Of a DNA stretch of 64,000 bases, positions 17,067 through 25,911 are shown piece after piece; the first letter of the stretch is position 1; every line of letters starts with the position of its first letter. A program made the translations under genes and the position numbers. Source of the stretch: JAFARE01 sp963777285 (GTDB lineage Bacteria; Chloroflexota; Dormibacteria; Aeolococcales; Aeolococcaceae); NCBI GenBank assembly GCA_963777285.1, contig CAVZPR010000001.1, forward strand, positions 1,358,615 through 1,422,614. The letters run 5' to 3'. The notes beneath the pieces were generated by a model that was not told the DNA's origin, did not search any database, and saw nothing but the letters and a program-made list of their open reading frames with translations.

Positions 17067-17928
17067 CGTACCTGTAGACGAGTTTGAGCGCGCTCTCGAC
17101 GTATTCAGGCGCACGTACTCAGCTTCTACCTTGGGTAGTGCAATAACAGCTGCGGTCGAGTCTCTTGTGGGGCAGGCGATCGCAGTTCGCGGTCGCCTAG
17201 AGGCTGCGATTGATCACGTTGGCGCGCGCGTGGAGACGAGCGCCATTTCGGAGGCTGCGACGCTCGCTGTGGAAGGCGGCCGATACGTCATCCGGATCCG
17301 AAACTCGGATCCAAAAGCACGGCAACGATTCAGCATTGCCCATGAAATCGGGCATGTACTTCTCTTTGAGGGTGTTGCGAGCGAACCTCACCTGATTCCG
17401 TCGATTGCCCATCGGCCGGGCAGTTCAGCAGTCGAGCGACTATGCGACCAAGCGGCAGCCGAATTGCTGATGCCTGCTGATGCGTTTCGAGACGGTCTGT
17501 TGTCGGCGCGCTTCGACTGGAATCACGTGATACGTCTTGCCGCGCAATTCCAGGTGTCAAACGCTGCTGCCCTGGTTCGTGTGACCGACGTATTGACCGG
17601 TTCACGTATTGTGCGATTCCGACGAGATCCGATGACGACCGGGCGGAGTCGACAATACGAGCCCCTTTCGACATACGGACGCGAGCCATTGAGGTTGCCT
17701 AGAAGAGTTAGAAGCGCTGAGGTGAGACCGCGCGTATTAGACACTGCCGATGACCGCGGTCGCTCGGTCACCCGACGGATGCAGCTCGTCCTCCGTGGCA
17801 GTGTCGTATGGGAGTCTCAGTGCGTTGCGGTCCGGGAGCGCTACGGATCAACGTCTGCAACGGTTGCTGCCTTGTTTCAGCCAGCCAATGTGGAATCGGA
17901 CGCGTGGCGCGTACTGTCGGCAAGATGA
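17050..17928 (+). CDS. ImmA/IrrE-family metallopeptidase
   Basis: A 292-aa protein with the zinc-protease motif HEIGH in RFSIAHEIGHVLLFEGV (about residues 95-111), preceded by the usual strand YVIRIRN. Family members such as ImmA and IrrE/PprI cleave XRE-type repressors after a stress signal. The third metal ligand is probably in the AAAELLMP segment. About 140 further residues follow, longer than the minimal domain. The GTG at 17050 is the longest overlap start; GTG 17056 or 17059 are possible. It is coupled to the upstream 183-aa gene. Confidence 0.85.
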   Translation: MTVVRDVPVDEFERALDVFRRTYSASTLGSAITAAVESLVGQAIAVRGRLEAAIDHVGARVETSAISEAATLAVEGGRYVIRIRNSDPKARQRFSIAHEIGHVLLFEGVASEPHLIPSIAHRPGSSAVERLCDQAAAELLMPADAFRDGLLSARFDWNHVIRLAAQFQVSNAAALVRVTDVLTGSRIVRFRRDPMTTGRSRQYEPLSTYGREPLRLPRRVRSAEVRPRVLDTADDRGRSVTRRMQLVLRGSVVWESQCVAVRERYGSTSATVAALFQPANVESDAWRVLSAR

Positions 17929-18081
17929 GGGTACTTCGGGGCGTCTCACTGGCTTCGCGCCACAAGAAGACCCTTCAAGCGAATAGCACCTCGAGGTGGC
18001 GAGTGAGGAGGCGAATCCCTCTCCCTCTGCAGCCGCATGAAAGCATGGCGTCTGGTTGCTGAGATTCCGCGGCGGCTAGGC

Positions 18082-18405
18082 TTAGGCTGAGCGGCGGGGG
18101 CGGCCCGGTCTTTTCCGCGAGTTGAGCCCCACGATCTCGCCGGCTGCTCCTTGCCTCAGTTCGTCCACCGACATCGTCCGATAGCGCCGAAGAAGGATTC
18201 CGACCTCTTCCCCGCTGCTGTGCGAAGCCGCAGCCACAAGAGCAGCGGCGACCTCGCTCTCCGACGTGTTCTCTCCGGCGGCATCCGCCAGATCTACGAG
18301 GAGCCCAAGGCGCTCATGCACTGGCGAGGGCCACGTCATCGAAATCTTTTCGCGGGTAGCTTTGACCACCCGACCGATCGCGGTGAACTTGTTCTGCGAT
18401 TCCAC
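18082..18405 (-). CDS. Small hypothetical protein divergent from the DUF5131 gene
   Basis: A 107-aa protein starting MESQNKFTAIGRVVKATREK. The central part, HERLGLLVDLADAAGENTSE, resembles an Arc/ribbon-helix-helix-like or adhesion helix region, and the C-terminus is basic (RKRPGRPRRSA), compatible with DNA binding. It is divergent from the DUF5131 gene, separated by only 43 bp containing that gene's TATAAT box. It may therefore be its regulator or a third component (inference). Confidence 0.6.
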   Translation of the reverse strand: MESQNKFTAIGRVVKATREKISMTWPSPVHERLGLLVDLADAAGENTSESEVAAALVAAASHSSGEEVGILLRRYRTMSVDELRQGAAGEIVGLNSRKRPGRPRRSA

Positions 18406-18436
18406 GCACTCATTCTACGAGAGCCCATAACAATTA

Positions 18437-18442
18437 TATAAT
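18437..18442 (+). promoter_or_regulatory. Consensus -10 box TATAAT, leaderless start
   Basis: TATAAT ends 6 nt before the GTG at 18449, so the transcript should begin at or within a base of the start codon. No Shine-Dalgarno is possible in the remaining space. The surrounding CAATTATATAATG is strikingly AT-rich for this window. Confidence 0.7.
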
Positions 18443-18448
18443 GGCCTG

Positions 18449-19252
18449 GTGGCCGGGCCGAGCGCAATCGAGTGGACCGAGGTGACCTGGAACCCCGTGA
18501 CGGGTTGTGACCGTGTCAGTCCCGGCTGCGCCCACTGCTATGCGCTCACCCTGGCCACGCGTCTCAAAGCCATGGGCAACACGCGGTACCGGATGGACGG
18601 CGATCCACGGACATCAGGTCCCGGCTTCGGTGTCACTCTCCATGATGATCTCCTGACGCTCCCGTTGAGATGGAAGAAGCCGCGGCTGATCTTTGTCAAC
18701 TCGATGAGCGACCTCTTCCACCCGTCCGTCCCAGACCATTTTGTGAAGGTTGTGTTCGAGACGATGGGCGAAGCGCACTGGCACACGTTCCAGGTCCTGA
18801 CCAAGCGCCATGAACGGCTCGCGGAACTTGCCTGGCACCTTCACTGGACGCCCAACATCTGGCAGGGAGTGTCGGTCGAGAATCGGCGGTGGGTCGTAAG
18901 GGCTGAGGCACTCAAGCACACGCCTGCCCAGGTCAAGTTCATCAGTGCGGAGCCGCTGCTCGGCCCTCTGGACAACCTCGATCTGCAAGGCATTGACTGG
19001 CTCATCGCCGGTGGCGAATCTGGACCGCGGCACAGACCGATGCACGCAACTTGGGTGCGGGAACTCCGCGACAGCTGCATCGAGGCCGAGGTGCCCTTCT
19101 TCTTCAAGCAATGGGGCGGGCGGACGCCGAAGGCTGGGGGAAGGGCTCTCGACGGGCGCCAATGGAACGAGATGCCCGCGAGATCACTGGGGCAGGTCGA
19201 GAATGGAGTCGTCGTTCAACCGACCCGTCCCCCGCGTATCGCCGTAGCGTAA
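18449..19252 (+). CDS. DUF5131 / phage Gp37-Gp68 family three-cysteine protein
   Basis: A 267-aa protein. The N-terminus EWTEVTWNPVTGCDRVSPGC followed by AHCYA gives the cysteine cluster C-x6-C-x2-C characteristic of the Gp37/Gp68 (PF07505, DUF5131) family, which resembles a radical-SAM iron-sulfur site. Conserved blocks follow: FVNSMSDLFHP, WQGVSVEN, FISAEPLLGPL and GGESGPRHRPM, then FFFKQWGG near the end. The family is found in phages and mobile islands next to TcmP; its biochemical role is not established to my knowledge. The start is leaderless. The last 69 nt overlap the 3' end of the convergent tcmP gene. Confidence 0.88.
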   Translation: MAGPSAIEWTEVTWNPVTGCDRVSPGCAHCYALTLATRLKAMGNTRYRMDGDPRTSGPGFGVTLHDDLLTLPLRWKKPRLIFVNSMSDLFHPSVPDHFVKVVFETMGEAHWHTFQVLTKRHERLAELAWHLHWTPNIWQGVSVENRRWVVRAEALKHTPAQVKFISAEPLLGPLDNLDLQGIDWLIAGGESGPRHRPMHATWVRELRDSCIEAEVPFFFKQWGGRTPKAGGRALDGRQWNEMPARSLGQVENGVVVQPTRPPRIAVA

Positions 19253-20287
19253 TCTCCCTTCGGCAACCAGTTCCTTGACGGCTCTCCCATAGTCGCCGTG
19301 CGAGTACCGACGGAAGTGTCGTCGGAGAATCAGCATCCAGGTCTGGAGGCGGGACAGCCGGGGAGTCGACTGAACCTGGTCGAGAATGATCTCCTTCAGC
19401 TCCGCGGGGACAACCGTTCCACGCCTTCGGGCCTGCCCTTCAAAAAGGGTGCCCGCCACTGACGCTTCATGCATGTGGTCTTCGTAGGCGTTGAGCATGA
19501 TGTCGTTCATCAGCCGCATCGCGTCTGGGTGCGCCGAGCAGAACACGAAGTAGTACTTGGCGCGACCCGCCTGACGTTCTCGCACAGGGCACCATCCTCC
19601 GTATTTCATGGTGCCCGCCCTGAGTAGGTGCTCGGTGAAGGCCTCCATGAGTGCTGCCTCACGCTGGGTAGACGGCTGATCGGACAGGAGGATGGGCTTC
19701 CAGTAGTCACCGCCGAAGGTTGCGGTGAGCCGGCGATGGAAGCCTTTGACGCGCTGGCTCGCGGTGGCCGTCGAGACTCTGTGACGCGCAGCAAGGCGGT
19801 GAAGAATCGGTGCCTGAAGCGTTATGAGCAACTCAGTGCTGCTTGTCCGCTGAAGGAATGGCTGGAGCGTTGCCAAGTCGAAGTCCTTGATACCGAACGG
19901 ATCTAGGTATATGAGCACCGTGGCATTGCCAAGCGTGCGTGCCACCTGCTGCAGCATGGTCGCCGCGCGCGCACGGATGCACAGGACTTTGTGGGTGACA
20001 ATGCGCGGCTGCATCAGGGCGGACAAATTCTCGTGCTGTTGCCGATCGGCGTTTACGAAAACGGCAAGGTAGTTGTCGGGAGCGCGTGCCTCGGCGGCCT
20101 CTACCAGGATCAGCGGAGAACCGGCCGTTCCGTCTGCGTACTTGCCCGGACCGGCGAAGGCATCAATGAGCACGACGCGACGGCCAAGCGTATTCACCTT
20201 GGCCAGATACGGATTGATGTATGCGCCGAGGATCCGGTCCTTGAGCTTGGACCAGGGGCGCTTCTCGGTGAAAAACCTGCGTGGCAT
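19184..20287 (-). CDS. tcmP: Three-Cys-motif partner protein TcmP
   Basis: A 367-aa protein starting MPRRFFTEKRPWSKLKDRIL. The N-terminus fits TcmP: YINPYLAKV, then LIDAFAGPGKYADGTAGSPL, and later VLIYLDPFGIKDFD. The DAFAGPG and LDPFG blocks are reminiscent of a Rossmann-type methyltransferase or nuclease core. TcmP was named for its steady association with the three-cysteine Gp37/Gp68 family, which is the convergent neighbour here. The 3' ends overlap by 69 nt, so the last 22 codons of both genes use the same DNA. The C-terminal 80 residues look like a helical/wHTH extension. Confidence 0.85.
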   Translation of the reverse strand: MPRRFFTEKRPWSKLKDRILGAYINPYLAKVNTLGRRVVLIDAFAGPGKYADGTAGSPLILVEAAEARAPDNYLAVFVNADRQQHENLSALMQPRIVTHKVLCIRARAATMLQQVARTLGNATVLIYLDPFGIKDFDLATLQPFLQRTSSTELLITLQAPILHRLAARHRVSTATASQRVKGFHRRLTATFGGDYWKPILLSDQPSTQREAALMEAFTEHLLRAGTMKYGGWCPVRERQAGRAKYYFVFCSAHPDAMRLMNDIMLNAYEDHMHEASVAGTLFEGQARRRGTVVPAELKEIILDQVQSTPRLSRLQTWMLILRRHFRRYSHGDYGRAVKELVAEGRLRYGDTRGTGRLNDDSILDLPQ

Positions 20288-20825
20288 CCGTCAGCCGAAG
20301 AATGATCAGCTGGCGCTTCAGGCCGGAGGCCAGCCATCGGGAGCGCCGCCTTCATCTAGTCGCCCGGACCGGTCCGGCCCAAGCCAGCCCGAGGCGTTCT
20401 CCTCGAGGACGGCGCCGGTCAGCTTGGGCCCCCGCTCAGAGTGGGCGCGCCCGCACACGCCGCCGGTCAGGTTGGAGACTGACCACGGGCCCAGCGACGC
20501 ATTGCACGGGCTCATACGAGGTCAAGCCAGTGTGGCCGGATGGATTCGAAACCGGTCGGCGTTGGCATCTCTCGCTGGGTCTCGAGGGAACGCGGCCTCG
20601 TGGCTCAGCTAAGCGGAGAACGATCCGCTGACCACTAGCTGACGGCCGGTGTTCACCGGCCCTACCCGTCCGCTACTGTTGCTGCTCCCGCAGAGGAGTC
20701 AAACCTTACCCTAAGCGATGGCTGCTGCTAGCACAGCGAGACGCGATCGCGTCGTTTGGTAGTTCGAATAAGAGAGAGTCTCCCCAGCCAAGCCTGCTTT
20801 TGCGAACCCCGGCGAGGAGGATCGC
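20288..20825. other. No gene; hairpin at 20644-20661
   Basis: About 540 bases without a credible ORF. It contains a perfect inverted repeat GGCCGGTG-TT-CACCGGCC (20644-20661). This stretch marks the boundary between the accessory left part and the compact backbone to the right. Confidence 0.5.
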
Positions 20826-21401
20826 GTGAGTGCCACTCGGCAGGTCCTGTTCATTCAGGGCGGCGGTGCAGGTGCGCATGACGAGTGGGACGACAAGCTG
20901 GTCGGCAGCTTGAGGCGCGAGCTCGGCGACTGCGAGGTCCGCTACCCGCGCATGCCCGCCGAGGATGATCCGAGCTACGCCACATGGGGTGAGGCGATCC
21001 GGCGTGAGATGGCGAACTTGAATGATGGCGCGGTCGTGGTTGGTCACTCGGTGGGCGGGACGCTCCTCGTCAATGCGCTCGCCGAACAGTCACCGTCGCC
21101 CAAGCTTGCGGCGATCGTGTTGATCGCGAGTCTGTTCGTGGGCGCCGGCGGCTGGGCCAGTGATGAATTCGAGCTGCCGAGCAACCTTGGGGCGAGGCTG
21201 CCGCAAGGCGTACCCGTGCATGTATTTCATGGTCTCGACGACGAGACCGCCCCGCCGTCCCATGCTCACGTGTATGCGCGCGCAATCCCCCAGGCACAAC
21301 TGCACCTGCTGCCGGGGCGCGATCACCAGCTCAACAATGATCTGAGTGACGTGGCGAAGGTGATCGGTGCCGACAAGTCGGGAGTCGCCGCCCTTTTGTA
21401 G
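20826..21401 (+). CDS. Alpha/beta hydrolase, RBBP9/YdeN-like
   Basis: A 191-aa serine hydrolase. The nucleophile elbow is GHSVGG (about residues 74-79). An early strand VLFIQGGGAGAHDEWDDKL carries the oxyanion region, and the late segment VHVFHGLDDETAPPSHA holds the likely acid, with His in GRDHQL as base. Size and layout fit the RBBP9/YdeN branch of small hydrolases with unknown natural substrates. The GTG start is supported by GAGGAGG about 6 nt upstream. Convergent with the SDR gene. Confidence 0.82.
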   Translation: MSATRQVLFIQGGGAGAHDEWDDKLVGSLRRELGDCEVRYPRMPAEDDPSYATWGEAIRREMANLNDGAVVVGHSVGGTLLVNALAEQSPSPKLAAIVLIASLFVGAGGWASDEFELPSNLGARLPQGVPVHVFHGLDDETAPPSHAHVYARAIPQAQLHLLPGRDHQLNNDLSDVAKVIGADKSGVAALL

Positions 21402-21458
21402 GCGCGAGTCCGCGACCGCTCGGAAGGGCGGCGCACGGGTCGTGAAGTCGCCGCGAGG

Positions 21459-22235
21459 TCAAGGATTGACGTCCCAGCCGAGATCGTTCCGCGGAGGCTC
21501 ACCCCCGCGCAGCACGACGACGCGACCGGCCACCGCGTCGTCGAGCACCAGCGCCAGCACGGCGTCGGCGACTGCATCGGGTTCCAGCAGTGCCCCGCGA
21601 AGGTCGATGGGCAGCTCGCGTCCTTCCGCCGTCAAGGTGTCGATGCGCCGCTGCACGGCGGCCGTCCTCACCGTGTGCGGGCAGACGCAGTTGACACGCA
21701 CGCCGCGGGTCACGAGCGGTGAAAGCGCGGCTGTGAAACGTATGACCGCGGCCTTGGCGGCGGCATACTCGGGTCCGGGGTGCTCCGCGTACCCGAGCCC
21801 TGCGCTCGAGGCGATGTTGACGATGACGCCGCCGCCGTGTTCGGACATCCAGGCGAATGCCGCATGTGTGGCGCGCAGCACCGAAAGCAGGTTGAGGTCA
21901 ACGACGTGCATGGAGCGAGCAAGCGGCGTGTCGGGAAAGACGTCACCCGAGTATCCGCCGGCGTTGTTGACGAGGATGTCGACGCCGCCGAATGCCTGTA
22001 CGGCATTGCTGAACAACGTCTCAACGTCGGCCTCACTGGTCACGTCGGCCGTGAAAGCCTGCGCAGTGAAGCCGGATCCGCGGATGGCTCGCGTCACGAG
22101 CGCTGCGGCCTCGGCGTCGACGTCAGCGACGGCGACCGCTGCGCCGCGCGCGGCCAGGCATGCGGCGATTGCCCGGCCGATGCCCGCGCCCGCCCCGGTG
22201 ACGATCGCGGCCTTCCCCGCGAGCGGGCTGGGCAT
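21459..22235 (-). CDS. Short-chain dehydrogenase/reductase (SDR)
   Basis: A 258-aa classical SDR. The cofactor motif is TGAGAGIG (about residues 14-21), with VADVD at the end of beta-2 suggesting NAD(H) preference. NNAGG follows, then catalytic Ser in ASSAGLG and the YxxxK pair in EYAAAK. It starts 2 nt after the stop of the amidohydrolase gene, so the two are probably co-translated and may act in one catabolic route. Substrate not predictable. Confidence 0.9.
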   Translation of the reverse strand: MPSPLAGKAAIVTGAGAGIGRAIAACLAARGAAVAVADVDAEAAALVTRAIRGSGFTAQAFTADVTSEADVETLFSNAVQAFGGVDILVNNAGGYSGDVFPDTPLARSMHVVDLNLLSVLRATHAAFAWMSEHGGGVIVNIASSAGLGYAEHPGPEYAAAKAAVIRFTAALSPLVTRGVRVNCVCPHTVRTAAVQRRIDTLTAEGRELPIDLRGALLEPDAVADAVLALVLDDAVAGRVVVLRGGEPPRNDLGWDVNP

Positions 22236-22237
22236 CC

Positions 22238-23476
22238 CTAACGATGCCCGTCCGCAGCGCGCTCCTCGGCGGGCTCGAACGCGGGCCGGCCGCTCAGGTA
22301 GACCGCCTCGACGCGCTCGGGAAGCGCCGCAAGGTCGAGCGGGTCGCCGTCGACCACGACCAGGTCAGCCATCTTGCCCGGCTCGATCGTGCCGAGTGTG
22401 GCGTCAACGCCCAGCAGGTGCGCGGCGTTGCTCGTGGTGGCGCGTAGGACCTCGAGCGGGGACATCCCACCCTGCCGCATCAGCTCCAGCTCGCGCAGGT
22501 TGCGGCCATGCGGGGACACCCCGCTGTCTGTGCCCATGGCGATGCGAACGCCGGCTGCAACCGCGCGCTTGAAGGACTCGGTGTGGATCTCGATCACCTC
22601 TCGCGCCTTGTCGAGCACCGCAAGCGGGAACCGCACACCGGCGTCCGCCGCCTCCAGCACGCCCCGCGGGGCAACGAGGGTGGGCACGAGGTACGTGCCG
22701 CGGTCGAGCATCATTCCGATCGCCTCGTCGTCGAGATAGATGCCGTGTTCCACTGAGCGGATTCCCGCCCGGACGGCGTTCTTGATTCCGTCCGTCGCCT
22801 GCGCGTGCGCCATGACGAACCGCCCGGCGGCGGTCGCCTCCTCGACCAGCGCCTCGAGCTCCGCGGGACGGAAGTGCGCGTGCTGCGGCCGGTCGCGCGG
22901 CGAGAGCACGCCACCCGAGGTGGCGACCTTGATCACGTCGGCTCCTTCGCGAATCAGCTCGCGCACGCAGCGCCGCATCTGGTCCGCGCCGTCCACGATC
23001 GTCTCGGGCGAACCGGGATACGGCGGCACCAGATGAAAGCAGTCACCCGACGGCATGGTGCCGTCGCCGTGGCCGCCTGTCTGCGACAGCATCTTGATTG
23101 CGATCTGCATCCGCGGCCCGCGAATGAGCCCCGCTTGCACCGCCGTCTTCATGCCCAGATCCGCGCCGCCGGCGTCGCGTATCGAGGTGACGCCGGCGCG
23201 CAGGGTCGCGGCGAGATTGCGTTCCGCCTCGTAGAAGCGAAGCGAGAACGGCGTCTGCATGTGCCGCCACATGTCGACGTGCGAGATGGCGACGTGCACG
23301 TGACAGTCGAAGAGGCCGGGAAGGATCGCGCGACCGGAGACGTCCACCTCGCGGTCGCCGTCGAGCCCGCGACCGACGTCGCTGATCACGCCGTCCTCGA
23401 CGACCACATCGGCGTCCCCGAGCTGCGCCCCGGTCCCGTCCAACACCATGCCGCCGCGAAAGATCAGACGTGGCAT
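22238..23476 (-). CDS. Amidohydrolase family protein (imidazolonepropionase/prolidase-like)
   Basis: A 412-aa metal-dependent hydrolase. The N-terminal composite strand includes VLDGTGAQLGDADVVVEDG, and the metal site begins DCHVHVAISH (HxH). Further ligands are the carboxylated Lys candidate in GADVIKVATSGG, His in MAHAQA, His in SVEHGIYL and the catalytic Asp in MGTDSGVSP. This resembles the branch annotated as Xaa-Pro dipeptidase or imidazolonepropionase-like. GGAGGTG 6 nt before the ATG supports the start. It leads a two-gene operon with the SDR. Confidence 0.9.
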   Translation of the reverse strand: MPRLIFRGGMVLDGTGAQLGDADVVVEDGVISDVGRGLDGDREVDVSGRAILPGLFDCHVHVAISHVDMWRHMQTPFSLRFYEAERNLAATLRAGVTSIRDAGGADLGMKTAVQAGLIRGPRMQIAIKMLSQTGGHGDGTMPSGDCFHLVPPYPGSPETIVDGADQMRRCVRELIREGADVIKVATSGGVLSPRDRPQHAHFRPAELEALVEEATAAGRFVMAHAQATDGIKNAVRAGIRSVEHGIYLDDEAIGMMLDRGTYLVPTLVAPRGVLEAADAGVRFPLAVLDKAREVIEIHTESFKRAVAAGVRIAMGTDSGVSPHGRNLRELELMRQGGMSPLEVLRATTSNAAHLLGVDATLGTIEPGKMADLVVVDGDPLDLAALPERVEAVYLSGRPAFEPAEERAADGHR

Positions 23477-23538
23477 CAGCGCACCTCCGGGCGGTCAGTG
23501 TAGGTGGGCGTGGTCGCCGAGTAGGTGACGCTCAGCCC

Positions 23539-24489
23539 TCAGGAGCGAGCTGCACCAACCTCTGCCTGCTTCGGTGGCGGCGGTTCACCCGCGCGCGTGC
23601 CACGGAGCGCGGCTCGATCCGCGTCCGTCTGCGAGTTGGGCGCGATGCTGCTGCCGGCGCGAGGGAAGGACCCCGCCTCCCGGGGGTGCAGCTCGGCATT
23701 CACCGCGCCGCCGAGCATGATGATCTGCGCAATCCAGAACGCGAACGTCATCAGCAAGAAGAAGAGCGCGAATGTGGTGCCGTACGTGGTGAAGCCGTGC
23801 TGCAGCGTGAAGTACAGGGGAAACAGCAGCATGAAGGCCTCGAACAGCACGCCGGCGGCGAGCGCGCCGGGAAGCACCTCGCGGACGCGGTGAGGACGGT
23901 TGGGCACGACCAGGTAGATCGCACCGAACAGCAGCAGCCCGTCGATGATCCCGAACGCGATCTGGATGATGAGCGCAACGGGACCGCCCGTGAGGAACGA
24001 GGGAACCTGCGGCAGCTTGGAGACGATGGACAGCAGGCTGGCGGACAGCGTCGCCAGCAGGATCAGCACGGTGAAGACGGCGATCATGGCGACGGCCATG
24101 AGCTTCTGGCGGACGAAGCTGCGCTGCTTGGTGGGGTACAGGGCGTCCAGCCCCTGGTCCATCGCGCCGAACAGTGACGAGCCGCTCCAGAGCAGGCCGA
24201 CGAAGCTCACGATCGCGAGCGGACCCGCCGCCTTGTGAAAGCTCTGCAGCGCCTGCACGATCAACGCGCCCTGCTGTCCGGGGATTGCCTGGGCGATGTC
24301 GTGCTCGATGGTGGTGCCGATGCTCGAGCCACCGAACGCGAGCGCCAGCACCGTCGTGATCGCCAGGATGATCGGGAAGAACGCGAAGAGCGCGTTCCAG
24401 GCAATGGCCAGCGCCCACGTGCCGCCGCTCGCAGCGCCGTAGCGACGTACGACGCGGACGGGGAAGAGGCCCATCACCCGCTTCTTCAT
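23539..24489 (-). CDS. YihY/virulence factor BrkB family membrane protein
   Basis: A 316-aa inner-membrane protein with six hydrophobic segments. Family marks are GTWALAIAWNALFAFFPIIL near the N-terminus, LLWSGSSLFGAMDQGLDALY in the middle and the glycine-rich terminal helices. The cytoplasmic tail (about residues 285-316) is polar and Pro-rich. YihY proteins were once called RNase BN; they are now regarded as membrane proteins of unclear transport function. GGAGG 8 nt upstream of the ATG supports the start. A promoter-operator candidate lies at 24535-24551. Confidence 0.88.
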   Translation of the reverse strand: MKKRVMGLFPVRVVRRYGAASGGTWALAIAWNALFAFFPIILAITTVLALAFGGSSIGTTIEHDIAQAIPGQQGALIVQALQSFHKAAGPLAIVSFVGLLWSGSSLFGAMDQGLDALYPTKQRSFVRQKLMAVAMIAVFTVLILLATLSASLLSIVSKLPQVPSFLTGGPVALIIQIAFGIIDGLLLFGAIYLVVPNRPHRVREVLPGALAAGVLFEAFMLLFPLYFTLQHGFTTYGTTFALFFLLMTFAFWIAQIIMLGGAVNAELHPREAGSFPRAGSSIAPNSQTDADRAALRGTRAGEPPPPKQAEVGAARS

Positions 24490-24534
24490 GCAAACACCTC
24501 CGCCGCCCGGGGAGGCGACGTTGTGGGTGGTTAC

Positions 24535-24551
24535 GTTATAGCGTAGCTATC
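24535..24551 (-). promoter_or_regulatory. Promoter with overlapping dyad upstream of the yihY-like gene
   Basis: On the minus strand TATAAC (24540-24535) is a good -10 box about 46 nt before the ATG. It overlaps the perfect dyad ATAGC-GTA-GCTAT (24538-24550), a plausible repressor site. Confidence 0.45.
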
Positions 24552-24600
24552 ATAAAGGCGCTCGACGGACCGCGGCAACCACCCTGGCCGGGCGCGTGCG

Positions 24601-25548
24601 TCAGCCGCTGATGCGTAGGGCGACGCGGCCGCGACCGTGACCGGTCTCCATCCGCGCATGCGCGCCGGCGGCGTCGGTGAAGGCGAACACCTGGTCCAGC
24701 TGAGGCACCACGTCCCCGGACGCGATCAGCCTCAGCAGCTCCTCGAGGACCGGCCCCGGCGGGCTCGTGGACATGACGCCCGACGTGCGCACGCCGTGGG
24801 CCGCCGCCCTCTCCGGGTCCGGCATGCCGGCGATGGTGACCAGGATCCCGCCGCGCCGGAGCACCGGCCACAGCGCATCGGCAGCTGCGCCGCCCACGGT
24901 GTCGAGCACCACGTCGACGTCGCGCGTCGCGGTGGCGACGTCCGTCGTCGTGTAGTCGATGACCTCGCCGGCGCCGAGCGATCGCACGTATTCGACGTTG
25001 CCGGTCGATGACGTCGCTGTCACAGCGGCTCCCTTCCAGCGGCCCAGCTGCACGGCAAAGCCGCCGACGCCGCCGGCGCCGCCCTGCACTAGCAGGCGCT
25101 GTCCCTGCTGCAGGCCGCCAACCTCGAAGAGGCCGAGCCACGCCGAGACCCCGCACACGGAGATGACCGCCGCCTGCTCGAAAGAGAGGTTCGCAGGCTT
25201 CTTCGCGAGCGCGTTCGCCGGGGCCGTCGCGTACTCGGCATATGTCCCGGCTCCGCGGCCGAAGACGTCGTCACCAGGCGAGAAGCCCTGGACACCCGGG
25301 CCCGTCGCCTCCACGGTGCCGGCGAGGTCGTAGCCGAGCACGTGCGGCATCTGCAGCGGCATGTACTCCTTGAGATAGCCGGCGCGCGTCTTCCAGTCCA
25401 CGGCATTGACGCCCGCCGCACGCACCCGGACCAACACCTCGCCCTCACGCGGTGTTGGGCGTGGTGCGTCCTCGACCTGCAGAACGGATGCGTCGCCGTA
25501 CTCGTGGAAGCGCACCGCGCGCATCCGTTCGCCGCCTGCGTCTGCCAT
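24601..25548 (-). CDS. Zinc-independent NADP(H) quinone oxidoreductase-like MDR protein
   Basis: A 315-aa medium-chain dehydrogenase/reductase. The N-terminal GroES-like domain reads VRVRAAGVNAVDWKTRAGYL, the cofactor domain has VQGGAGGVGGFAVQLGRW, and the end is HARMETGHGRGRVALRI. The catalytic zinc cysteine is replaced by Asn-Ala-Val-Asp, as in quinone oxidoreductases. The ATG at 25548 has GGGGAG 6 nt upstream. A 61-aa membrane gene lies 45 nt upstream on the same strand. Confidence 0.88.
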   Translation of the reverse strand: MADAGGERMRAVRFHEYGDASVLQVEDAPRPTPREGEVLVRVRAAGVNAVDWKTRAGYLKEYMPLQMPHVLGYDLAGTVEATGPGVQGFSPGDDVFGRGAGTYAEYATAPANALAKKPANLSFEQAAVISVCGVSAWLGLFEVGGLQQGQRLLVQGGAGGVGGFAVQLGRWKGAAVTATSSTGNVEYVRSLGAGEVIDYTTTDVATATRDVDVVLDTVGGAAADALWPVLRRGGILVTIAGMPDPERAAAHGVRTSGVMSTSPPGPVLEELLRLIASGDVVPQLDQVFAFTDAAGAHARMETGHGRGRVALRISG

Positions 25549-25593
25549 CGCGGTCTCCCCGAAGGTTGCCTGCCTTCGCCTATTGTGTGGGAG

Positions 25594-25779
25594 TCAGGCG
25601 GCCCGGTTCCACGCGGCAGTGGATGCGGGCTCGGCGCGCGGCGCCGGCGCCGCCGGCTCGCGACGCACCCGCCGGGCACGGATCCGCTCGAGGTTGGGCA
25701 CGAGGGCCATCGCCGCCGCGACGACACCTGACATCCCGCCGGCGAGTGCCACATTGAGGGCGATTGCTGCTGTGGTCAT
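25594..25779 (-). CDS. Small single-pass membrane protein
   Basis: A 61-aa protein starting MTTAAIALNVALAGGMSGVV. Residues 2-27 form one membrane helix, followed by a basic and Ala/Pro-rich cytoplasmic tail. AAGGAG 8 nt before the ATG is one of the clearest ribosome binding sites in the area and makes this short gene credible. Function unknown. Confidence 0.6.
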   Translation of the reverse strand: MTTAAIALNVALAGGMSGVVAAAMALVPNLERIRARRVRREPAAPAPRAEPASTAAWNRAA

Positions 25780-25911
25780 GGTTCGTAGCTCCTTGTCTGA
25801 CCGAGGTTGTTGCGACGTGGATCAGTCTCGATGCGGCGGCTCCAGCTCACCTGCGAAGAAGCTGAGACATCGCTGAGGATCGGCGGCCGGACTGCGCGAG
25901 AATGCACACGC

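Noticed and set aside
20520..20590. tRNA-like text ATTCGAAACC in a GC-rich stretch
   Set aside because: No acceptor or anticodon stem can be drawn; the T-loop consensus is not met.
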